Shown here: in pieces, positions 9,989 through 18,544 of the stretch
Position numbering within the stretch: position 1 is the stretch's first letter
How the letters are laid out: each line of letters starts with the position of its first letter
Assembly (NCBI GenBank): GCA_002104985.1
Contig: MCGO01000049.1
Coordinates: 124,001 to 188,000 of the forward strand
DNA length: 64,000 nt
Reading direction: 5' to 3'
DNA from: Rhizoclosmatium globosum
Lineage: Eukaryota; Chytridiomycota; Chytridiomycetes; Chytridiales; Chytriomycetaceae
The notes under the pieces: model-generated
Seen by the model: the letters and a program-made list of their open reading frames with translations, nothing else
The model's database searches: none
What the model was told of the DNA's origin: nothing
Made by a program: the position numbers and the translations under genes

Positions 9989-12900
9989 TTATAGGGTTGA
10001 TATGTCAAATTCCCCAAATGCGTCTCGGCAGAACTCAAACTTGATCCAGCCCAGTCCTTTAGTCAGAATGTCAGCCAGCATTTTTGTGTCTGGCATATGT
10101 CCAACTGTGATCAAATGTTGTCTAACCAGGTCTCGGAGGAACATATACTTTACATCCATGTGTTTGGTTTTATGGCGTTGTGCTCCTTCCTCCAAATTGA
10201 AAACTGTGCCCTGATTATCACACCAAAGTCGAGTGGGACCGTCTTGTGGGTATCCAAACCATGTGAGCATGTTGCGAACCCACACTAGTTCTTTTGCCAC
10301 AGAACATGCAGCAATAACTTCTGCTGATACAGTTGAGTCTGCAACAATGGGTTGACGTTTGCTGAAGCTCAGTACTGCTGATTTTCCTATTCGAACCACA
10401 GCCCCTGTGGTGGATCGTCTTGTTGCAGCATCGCCTGCCCAATCAGCATCCCCAAATCCTTCTAGTAGAAACTCCGCTGGGCTTTCTGAACGACGGTAGA
10501 TAAGTCCATAGTTTCGGGTGCCATTCAAGTATTCCAGCAGTTCCTGAGCTCGTTCCCAGTGAATTCGACGCGTTTTGGTTGTGTGTCGTGCAAGTTTACC
10601 TACAGCTTGCTGAATTGTGGGCCTGGTGATTGTGAGATATTGTAGCAGGCCAACAAGTCGATAATAGTTCTTTCCTGTGAGGAACTCAGTATCTAAGGCA
10701 GACGGATCGTCTGTTGCGTCAAATTTGGAGTCGTCTGTCTGACGCCAAGCTGTACGGCGTTTTCCCGATTGATTCTCCAAGAATTCTGATAAGATTCCCT
10801 CAAGATACGCAGTTTGACTCATTGATGAAGCTCCATCTTTGAATTGAAATACTATGCTGATGAATTGGTCTACACATGGCTTAACAGTGAGTTCAAAGTG
10901 TTTTCCCAACTCCACTATCAACAATTCCAATTCCTTCTCAACATCCTTGTCTGCTGCAAAGAAGAAATCATCTGCCCATGTGAGCACATAGATAAAATGA
11001 GTCCTGCCTTCCTTGATGATTTCCTTCTTGAAGACTAACGGCTCATGTGGATTCCGAGTCATTCCTATTGATTCCAGAGCTCGATCTCGGTTTCGTTCCC
11101 ACATGAGTGGAGCTTGTCTTTGACCATACATGGTCCGTAGCAACTCGAGAACTTTACCTCGGTCTTCTGGAGCCACTTCCATTCCCTGTGGGACTTTAAC
11201 ATACATGACCCTGTCCCGATCCGTAGTTAAATGTGCACCTTTTGCATCGCACTGACGAGTAACCATTCCACGCTCAGTGACTATTCGAGTGAGAATCTTC
11301 AGGGAGTTCATGTGTGGGGTACCTGAATATGTTTGGCTGAAGTCCACACCTTCTACTTGTCTCCTGCCATCCATACACAGGCGGGCTTTATATTGGGTTT
11401 CTCCAGTAATATCATTCTTCTTGATTTTGAGGACCCAAATAGTTCCCAGAGTGCGTGCACCTGGGGGAAGCCAAACCAGTTTCCAGACCTTAAGGCCCCA
11501 AAATTGCGAGAGTTCTTTCTCTATAGCAGCTCTCCATTTCTCATCTTTAAGCCCAGCTTGGATTGATGGCCCATCAAGAACTGAGAGTGCTAGTCCATAT
11601 CTTTGACCCACACCTGTCAGAAAACGAACTTCATCAAGTTCTACTTCATCAAAGTCTTCTTCTTGAAGTAATAACGCAGTGGCACATGAGGCAAATCCAG
11701 CTACTCCTTCTGACAGCCCAGCAAATGCTTCAAATGTATTCTGGGAACCACAGAATGCTGCCAGACCTTGTAGTGGAATAAAACTTTTATCCTTAGCATC
11801 ATGCTTTGGTACAACAGGAGGAGACGAAGCATATGATGGGGTTGATTTGTTGTAGTGACGTGAGCGACGATCCTTGTTGGACTTTGGTGAAGACAGTGTT
11901 TCCATGCAGATTTCTTGGTAAGGGTCTTGAAATGCAGGCGGCGAAGACGGCGAACACACACCTGACGCAGCGGCAACGTTAGAAACGGATTTTGCAGGCG
12001 GCGAAGACGGCGAACACACACCTGACGCAGCGGCAACGTTAGAAACGGATTTTGCAGGCGGCGAAGACGGCGAACACACACCTGACGCAGCGGCAACGTT
12101 AGAAACGGATTTTGCAGGCGGCGAAGACGGCGAACACACACCTGACGCAGCGGCAACGTTAGAAACGGATTTTGCAGGCGGCGAAGACGGCGAACACACA
12201 CCTGACGCAGCGGCAACGTTAGAAACGGATTTTGCAGGCGGCGAAGACGGCGAACACACACCTGACGCAGCGGCAACGTTAGAAACGGATTTTGCAGGCG
12301 GCGAAGACGGCGAACACACACCTGACGCAGCGGCAACGTTAGAAACGGATTTTGCAGGCGGCGAAGACGGCGAACACACACCTGACGCAGCGGCAACGTT
12401 AGAAACGGATTTTGCAGGCGGCGAAGACGGCGAACACACACCTGACGCAGCGGCAACGTTAGAAACGGATTTTGCAGGCGGCGAAGACGGCGAACACACA
12501 CCTGACGCAGCGGCAACGTTAGAAACGGATTTTGCAGGCGGCGAAGACGGCGAACACACACCTGACGCAGCGGCAACGTTAGAAACGGATTTTGCAGGCG
12601 GCGAAGACGGCGAACACACACCTGACGCAGCGGCAACGTTAGAAACGGATTTTGCAGGCGGCGAAGACGGCGAACACACACCTGACGCAGCGGCAACGTT
12701 TGCTGAATCTTCAAATCCGTCATTGCCCAGTATCTTACTGAATGCCGGCATAGTTGTGTTTGAGCGCAATGTACGTCGAGGTGCAGGTGTTGGAGTTGCA
12801 GGTGTGTCCTCTTCTTCTGATTCTGAATCGCCGTCTACAACATTAACATCCACTTGGCTAGGCGGTGTTGCTGTCGCTGGAGTTTCTGCTGGAGTTCCAT

Positions 12901-15844
12901 AATCTGATGGTGTTGATGGTTGATCAAGGGATGGTGTTGGAGATAGGATTGCGTGAGGTTGTGTTGCAGTTGAAGATACATCTCTCTCCACTTCATTGAT
13001 GACAACTGATTCAGATGTTTCATCATTCGTAAGCACCCCCCATGATCGTCGGCGTTCCAAGTTGTCTTGAATGGTTTCAGGGTCATGAGGAAATCCAGTG
13101 TCATCTCTGAAGTCAGACCAGCTGAGAGATCGAATAGGTGCAGAAAGAGGTTCATGAGTTCCGGGATGGAAGTGATCTTCCCTGAAATACACATCCCTTC
13201 CAACCATGATGGATGTGGCATCATTATCAACGGTAAGACATCGGTATCCTGGATGTTCCCGGCGAGGTTGCCATGGATAGTTGGAGTGGCCAATGTAGCG
13301 TCCTCGGACAGCACGTGGACTGACTTTCCCATCTATGTAGTTCTTGGGTAGTACACGAATGTACATTGTCTGGAACATTGTCTTAAGATCGCGAACTGTT
13401 GGCTTCTTTCCAAAGAGTGCTTGATGAGGGGTGATAGTGTGATCACTGTGGAGGAAACTGTTGTAGATTTGGCACTGGTTGTTCATTCCATCAACCCAAA
13501 GATTGGTAGGAGCGTTTGCCCTTATTTGTAGAGCACGGTGTCTGCCCATTGCAATGCCATGCCAGCCTTCCTCCATACCCAAAGATTCAGGCTCTGCTGT
13601 ACCAGTGTTGATGAATGACACACCATTCTCCTCACACATGTCCAGAAACCATTGAGGGTGGTTTTCACCACCTTTGTCCAGAAACCATGATTTCACTTTC
13701 TGTCCAGTTGTTCGTTCCAACCATCTCCAGGACCATTGCAAATGTTTTGCAGCTTTGCCTTTACTGTCTACTCCAAACCCAAAGCGATACCCAAGTGCGT
13801 TTGGAACAGTGAACGATATCCAATATTTACTACCTCCAAGTGAGACATTTGAAAATACCATTAGATCCATAGTTACGACTGCCAGGAGGTCATCTGGGAC
13901 ATATTGTGCTCCTTTAGATCTAGAATGTGGTAAACGGGGCAGTTTTCCAAGAATACATGCCTCACAGGGACAAGACCCATTCACCAGTACTTCAGCATCA
14001 AGATCAAGACCATCCACAGCCTTGAGACGAAAAGTTCTCTCCAGCTGACCATCACCAATATGAGTGCGATTGTGCCAAATATGATTTTGAGTAGAGAAAG
14101 TCTGAGGCTTAGGTTTCTTTGCAGCAGCTAGTCCAAGATTGTTGGTTGGATTAACAGGTGATTTGATCACAAGTGGAAAAAGTCCTTTGTCTCCAACACC
14201 TTTTGCAACTACAGTACGAGATTTGTTTGCAGGAAAGTGACCAATATTGACTGACATATCGTTGTGATCAAATAGCACATCAAACTTGTTCTTAGTTGTT
14301 ATGTCCCAGACACTGAGAAGATTATGGTTGGCTGCAGGTATATACTCAATTGGAGGTGTTGTATATATCTCAGAGATTGCTGTGGTGCCTGAAATTACTC
14401 CTTCTCTCCCAGGACCAACAATCTTTGCGCCGCTGATTCCTCCATAAACAGTGGCTGAGCGCGAGGATACATCAAACATTGGATCATTTCCAAGGGATCC
14501 AGTTGCTGCAGAGTCAACATTGACAGTTATAGTTTTGGTTGAGACAAGAGAGTAGGCATCAATATCGTTGTTTATTTCGATGACCACAAATGCTCCTCCT
14601 AAGTTGCTGCCACCTGTATTTCTTCCTGGTTGAGCAACTGACTTGACCATCACCAGTGGAAGAGGCTTGCCTTGCTGATCCAGTCTCCCAATAGCCATAG
14701 TTTTACACGCAATAGCTGCTGCCGCTCCAGCAGCTGTAGAGAAAGTAACCCAACCAAGGCCAAGAGTCTTTCCTTGACCAAGGGACACTCGTCCTGTTGG
14801 ACCAAATCGAGACATTGCATTCTTCACTGCTTCCTCAGAAATTCCAGGGGGTAAGTTTCTGACAAAGACTTCATTGGGATCTCTATCGCGAGCATCACGA
14901 TCACGTTGGCCACGGCCACCTGAACGCTGACCAGAAGTGACATGATGATGTGACGATGGTTGCACAGTAGACTGAGAGGAAGTGTTTGCTTGAAGAGCTG
15001 AACCTACTTGACGAGTGTCATCGTCTCCACGTTGTGCAGCAAGCTGTTTGAGGAATGCAGATCTTGCAGCCAGAAAATCAACCATTTCCACAATAGTATT
15101 GCGAGGAGCAGCAACACCAGCATTGTCAACATTGCGACGGAATGAATCGACCAAGTCCACAGCAGTGTCAGGATGAAGACCAAGACGTGCTCTTTCACCC
15201 CATCTTGTTTGAGTGACATTAATATCAGCGGCTGCTGGGAAACCATCCAAAGATAACTCATACTGGACTTGAGCAAGTCTTTCCATGTATTGGAGTGCAG
15301 ATTCATGAGATAGTTGCTTTGGGCGATCCATCAAAGCCTTTCGAGTATCAATACTAGACGTGGTATGATGGTCAATTTCACGGAGAAAAGTTGTCCATTG
15401 TTGATGTGGCGTTTGAGGATTCGCTGGATTCACCACAAAATACTTTGCCAGATCGTCATCAAGAAACTTCACCAGTCCACCACGAAGAATATCATTATAT
15501 TGATTGTGAATCATAGTCTGAGTGTTGAGATCTTTCCAATCTTCACGAGCTGGGATTGAAGGTAAAGCTGGTTGGTAGTTGGCATCACCAGGGGCACCAA
15601 CAGCTACCACAGCAGCAACTGCTGCAATTCGAGTTGCTGGGAATTCAGCCGCAGTTGGGGCTGGAAAATCAGTGGTAAAACGATCCATTCCCTTGGCATT
15701 GAGATGATTTGGCCGCACCATACCCTTTCCAGGTTCCAGAGCATTGAGTGCAAAACTGGCTGTCTGAAGGAATTTGTGAAAGTGAGTGGCTGCATTGGCG
15801 CGAGACAATTTTCCAGCTGGAACAGTGTTGGTTCGAGTGGACAT
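9989..15844 (-). CDS. Copia Gag-Pol polyprotein, 1951 aa
   Basis: Single open frame. Order by residue: Gag capsid-like helices (1-300); an RRM fold at about 322-410 with RNP2 (VFVRNL) and RNP1 (LGWVTFS), where copia Gag normally has a CCHC knuckle; a protease-like stretch (VNVDSAATGSL, DSA rather than DSG); integrase with zinc-binding HHCC (IWHNRTHIG, CPCEACILGK) and a DDE core (MDLMVF, LDKGGE); thirteen 20-residue repeats at about 1048-1303; reverse transcriptase at about 1390-1640 whose active site reads WADD instead of YVDD; and RNase H (GDADWAGD, SAEVIAAC, DNQGTVF) ending ADILTKGLG. The intact frame and identical LTRs suggest recent activity. The unusual RT motif leaves competence unproven. 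Confidence 0.95.
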   Translation of the reverse strand: MSTRTNTVPAGKLSRANAATHFHKFLQTASFALNALEPGKGMVRPNHLNAKGMDRFTTDFPAPTAAEFPATRIAAVAAVVAVGAPGDANYQPALPSIPAREDWKDLNTQTMIHNQYNDILRGGLVKFLDDDLAKYFVVNPANPQTPHQQWTTFLREIDHHTTSSIDTRKALMDRPKQLSHESALQYMERLAQVQYELSLDGFPAAADINVTQTRWGERARLGLHPDTAVDLVDSFRRNVDNAGVAAPRNTIVEMVDFLAARSAFLKQLAAQRGDDDTRQVGSALQANTSSQSTVQPSSHHHVTSGQRSGGRGQRDRDARDRDPNEVFVRNLPPGISEEAVKNAMSRFGPTGRVSLGQGKTLGLGWVTFSTAAGAAAAIACKTMAIGRLDQQGKPLPLVMVKSVAQPGRNTGGSNLGGAFVVIEINNDIDAYSLVSTKTITVNVDSAATGSLGNDPMFDVSSRSATVYGGISGAKIVGPGREGVISGTTAISEIYTTPPIEYIPAANHNLLSVWDITTKNKFDVLFDHNDMSVNIGHFPANKSRTVVAKGVGDKGLFPLVIKSPVNPTNNLGLAAAKKPKPQTFSTQNHIWHNRTHIGDGQLERTFRLKAVDGLDLDAEVLVNGSCPCEACILGKLPRLPHSRSKGAQYVPDDLLAVVTMDLMVFSNVSLGGSKYWISFTVPNALGYRFGFGVDSKGKAAKHLQWSWRWLERTTGQKVKSWFLDKGGENHPQWFLDMCEENGVSFINTGTAEPESLGMEEGWHGIAMGRHRALQIRANAPTNLWVDGMNNQCQIYNSFLHSDHTITPHQALFGKKPTVRDLKTMFQTMYIRVLPKNYIDGKVSPRAVRGRYIGHSNYPWQPRREHPGYRCLTVDNDATSIMVGRDVYFREDHFHPGTHEPLSAPIRSLSWSDFRDDTGFPHDPETIQDNLERRRSWGVLTNDETSESVVINEVERDVSSTATQPHAILSPTPSLDQPSTPSDYGTPAETPATATPPSQVDVNVVDGDSESEEEDTPATPTPAPRRTLRSNTTMPAFSKILGNDGFEDSANVAAASGVCSPSSPPAKSVSNVAAASGVCSPSSPPAKSVSNVAAASGVCSPSSPPAKSVSNVAAASGVCSPSSPPAKSVSNVAAASGVCSPSSPPAKSVSNVAAASGVCSPSSPPAKSVSNVAAASGVCSPSSPPAKSVSNVAAASGVCSPSSPPAKSVSNVAAASGVCSPSSPPAKSVSNVAAASGVCSPSSPPAKSVSNVAAASGVCSPSSPPAKSVSNVAAASGVCSPSSPPAKSVSNVAAASGVCSPSSPPAFQDPYQEICMETLSSPKSNKDRRSRHYNKSTPSYASSPPVVPKHDAKDKSFIPLQGLAAFCGSQNTFEAFAGLSEGVAGFASCATALLLQEEDFDEVELDEVRFLTGVGQRYGLALSVLDGPSIQAGLKDEKWRAAIEKELSQFWGLKVWKLVWLPPGARTLGTIWVLKIKKNDITGETQYKARLCMDGRRQVEGVDFSQTYSGTPHMNSLKILTRIVTERGMVTRQCDAKGAHLTTDRDRVMYVKVPQGMEVAPEDRGKVLELLRTMYGQRQAPLMWERNRDRALESIGMTRNPHEPLVFKKEIIKEGRTHFIYVLTWADDFFFAADKDVEKELELLIVELGKHFELTVKPCVDQFISIVFQFKDGASSMSQTAYLEGILSEFLENQSGKRRTAWRQTDDSKFDATDDPSALDTEFLTGKNYYRLVGLLQYLTITRPTIQQAVGKLARHTTKTRRIHWERAQELLEYLNGTRNYGLIYRRSESPAEFLLEGFGDADWAGDAATRRSTTGAVVRIGKSAVLSFSKRQPIVADSTVSAEVIAACSVAKELVWVRNMLTWFGYPQDGPTRLWCDNQGTVFNLEEGAQRHKTKHMDVKYMFLRDLVRQHLITVGHMPDTKMLADILTKGLGWIKFEFCRDAFGEFDISTL
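11934..12700 (-). repeat. Thirteen tandem 60-bp units inside the copia polyprotein
   Basis: Thirteen consecutive units of exactly 60 bp, essentially identical, encode 20 residues each (consensus core SNVAAASGVCSPSSPP plus AKSV). They sit between integrase and reverse transcriptase. The unit length is a multiple of three, so copy-number change keeps the frame open, and another frame also stays open across the array. There are no spacers. Confidence 0.97.
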
Positions 15845-15931
15845 TGTAAGAAGAGAAGGCTGGAGTCGAGCAAAGACAAAGAGTAATCCAGCAAATAGAA
15901 GCGAGGTGTAGAGCTGTTGAGACTCTTAATC

Positions 15932-16471
15932 AATGAGAACCTCGGAGACGAAGCTCGTAATAGTAATGCTTGTAATTTGGTTCGTGGCCTGAGTGTTGTT
16001 GCAATAAGGTAAGCAACAGATGCGGCAAGGCGACGAGAACCCAAATGACAAACCTGAGTGTTGTTGCAATAAGGTAAGCAACAGATGCGGCAAGGCGACG
16101 AGAACCCAAATGACAAACTGGTAGATCATTATATTTAGAACTTCGATAATAAGAGAATCATTTATAAACAAAAGAGAATTACCCTGAGTGTTGTTGCAAT
16201 AAGGTAAGCAACAGATGCGGCAAGGCGACGAGAACCCAAATGACAAACTGGTAGATACCAGTATCAAGAGGGGAGTCCCTTGCTTCTTATACACTCAAGG
16301 GAAAGGGAGAGATTTAAGGAATGATTAAATGGAGTGATTAAATGGACTTTCACTTGGTGTAAAAATAGTGGGAGGCACCAAGTGGACTGTGAGACACTGA
16401 GTGGACTGGAAACTAGATAGAAGAAAGATAACCCGGAAAGGAATTGTAGAAGATAAGCAGTATATCTCACA
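15932..16471 (-). repeat. 5' LTR of the copia element
   Basis: 540 bp, matching 9435-9974, including the three 65-bp internal units. The polyprotein ATG lies 88 bp downstream of its inner end on the coding strand. Confidence 0.92.
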
Positions 16472-16757
16472 ACTTCCGTTACGTCTCCACCAACAATTGT
16501 TATTTTTTCAGAACTCGCCGCATCGACGACACATCTCTCAACAGGTATCTGGGATATATTGTAGTCAAAGAGATAGACTTACTTCAACGCTTGAGACAAA
16601 CCGGAAATGGAATATGCTACAGTCATCACAGGAATGCACCGAACAGCAGAAAATGCAAGCCTTACGAACTTAGCAGTTCTCTTCTATTTAATCGAAATCT
16701 CCTTTTGAATTTCCAAATTAGGGTTTCAATGACCACCACGCTGCCAATTTGCATTAA

Positions 16758-18317
16758 GGGTGGACTGCGGGTCCCCTCAATTTTTCCTATGAGAAAATGT
16801 GGTGAAATTTGGGTGGGAGGGGAAACAGTTGAGACTCGAAACGAAATGTCATCCCCTGACCCAACGGAAAGAGTTTCAAACTTCAGACTTTCAATATACG
16901 TGAATAAATAATTGATTTATTTGTTGTAAGAGAGTTTGTCACGCTGTGATGACAGGACGCTTCGTAATTGGACCGCGAAGTGACGATTTTTGTGACCGAA
17001 TTGGCTTCAGTCCAGGCGTAACTACACCCCAGCACCTCGTTGGATCCCCATGCCCTTTTGCGAACATAATGTACAGAAGCTATGTAACAAAACCTGGTCG
17101 TTTGGTGGGACGCATCTATATATTGCATGAGCGGTGACTCGAATTGTTGGGGAAAGTTGGGTTTTTCGGACAAAGTATCTATCCCTGACTTTAAATCAAA
17201 CGATATACATCCAACTGCTATTTCAATTCAAAGTATTACTATTTTTTTACAAAACCTGGTCGTTTGATTGATGTGGCAATCTCAGACGAGTAGCGATTGA
17301 GGTTCAAAGATTTTCTTCAATTGGACCTACCTAAAACAACAAAACAGAAGGCATCCAAAGCTAATAGAAGTCGTGCAAAGGCATCAAATGTATCGAATAT
17401 AATAAGAGTACGTTGGAATCGCCTTATGAAGGGAACATGGCCAAGCAGACTCGCAAACTCCTGCAACATCTCCTAGCCCTCAAACACGAGCTTCCTATGA
17501 CAAAAGCTGCCTTGCAATCGCAAAATTGTTGAAAACGCGATATTCCGTTTTCTCTTACAGATTTAAATTTAAATGAATGGCAGGATTGGCCATGAGGGTC
17601 AACTTTGCCAAACATACATTTTCTTCCATGCAAATACAATTAAAGATGTTTTATTCGATGAAGAGGAATCAAAAGAGGAAGAACTGATTGTGATTGGACA
17701 GAGCACAGGGAGAATATTGCACATCTGAACTAACTGTGTACAGAGCTCAGGTTATTGTGCAGTGATGAGCCAATACTTTTCAATACTTCCACGTAATTGT
17801 ATCGAGCTTAATGTCAGCAAATATGGACATTGGAATGTGCTTCAAAACATAGGTGTCAATCACCATTCAAGCAAAACTACTTCTCAACAAGATGGTCCAC
17901 AGAATTCAAGATCAATCCCGAAGATATGAAATCGAAGACTATTTGAAGCTCATGACTGAAATTGAAACAAAAGCGCAAGTAGGCAACTCCGAGAACATTC
18001 AAACGAGCGAAACAGCAGACTCTGGATACAGTTGGAGCAACTTGTCAGGACTCAGACGTACTAATAGGAATATGGACACAATGGGAGTTGAAATGAGGTG
18101 ACAAGCGAGAGCTATTGATTGAGGCCTGTATTTGAAGGAGAAATAAACTATCAGTCTTGTCTCTCACGCCATTCAAAGTACGTACTAGTACCAAAGATTT
18201 GCTGGTCCTAACGTGGAGACGATTGCAGATGCTGTCGTTGGGTGGGGAGGATGTGGTCGTTTCCCACTTTTTTGCTTTTGGCACTAACAAAAAAATAGGG
18301 GGAGATGCAGTCCACCC
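16758..18317. mobile_element. TTAA-flanked DNA transposon, probably non-autonomous
   Basis: The left end reads GGGTGGACTGC-GGG-TCCCC and the right end, reverse-complemented, reads GGGTGGACTGC-ATC-TCCCC: eleven perfect terminal bases and five more after a three-base mismatch. Both ends abut TTAA (16754-16757 and 18318-18321), which can be a TTAA or TA duplication. TTAA targets are characteristic of piggyBac elements, but their ends usually start CCC, so the superfamily is open. The 1.56-kb interior shows only short frames (an 82-codon one at 17853) and two direct copies of an AAAACCTGGTCGTTTG segment (near 17092 and 17253). No transposase is recognisable. Confidence 0.65.
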
Positions 18318-18468
18318 TTAACAACGGACTTTCTTCCCCTGAAAAAAGACACCCGCCATCCGAGAATCAGCTAAAATCATGTCCGTTTTTGGAATCAACT
18401 CCTCCACCGGGTTGAGTGACCAGAATATGGATACAGCCTTCACTTTCAGTCCCGAAACCGCCTCACAC

Positions 18469-18497
18469 CAAGGGTCTATATAACAGGGTGTGTTACG
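18469..18497 (+). repeat. Left terminal inverted repeat of the P-type element
   Basis: 29 bp, perfect inverse of 24013-24041; the left 8-bp target duplication occupies 18461-18468. Confidence 0.95.
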
Positions 18498-18531
18498 GAA
18501 TAAAAATCTCCACAATCTCCATTTTGATGTA

Positions 18532-18542
18532 CACCCAGAGTT
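18532..18542 (+). repeat. Left 11-bp subterminal inverted repeat
   Basis: CACCCAGAGTT, inverse of 23968-23978. Its position is symmetric in the element. In Drosophila P elements the equivalent repeat acts as a transpositional enhancer; that role here is inference. Confidence 0.8.
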
Positions 18543-18544
18543 GA

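Larger units (their letters stand above)
9435..16471 (-). mobile_element. Ty1/copia LTR retrotransposon, complete and recent
   Basis: 7037 bp, read on the minus strand. Two LTRs (15932-16471 and 9435-9974, 540 bp each) look identical over their length. The 5-bp duplication ACTTC flanks the element at 9430-9434 and 16472-16476. On the coding strand the LTR begins TGTGAGATATAC and ends TTCTCATT, so it lacks the usual terminal CA. A G-rich tract at 9975-9988 next to the 3' LTR can serve as polypurine tract. The sequence after the 5' LTR (GATTAAGAGTCTC) does not match the initiator-Met primer site common in copia elements. One intact polyprotein fills the interior. Confidence 0.95.

Noticed and set aside
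11934..12700. CRISPR-like repeat array
   Set aside because: The units are directly adjacent without spacers and lie inside a coding frame of a retrotransposon.
11701..12723. A 340-codon minus-strand frame rich in Arg and Leu repeats
   Set aside because: It is the shifted frame of the 60-bp copia repeat; the unit length is a multiple of three, so other frames stay open by chance.
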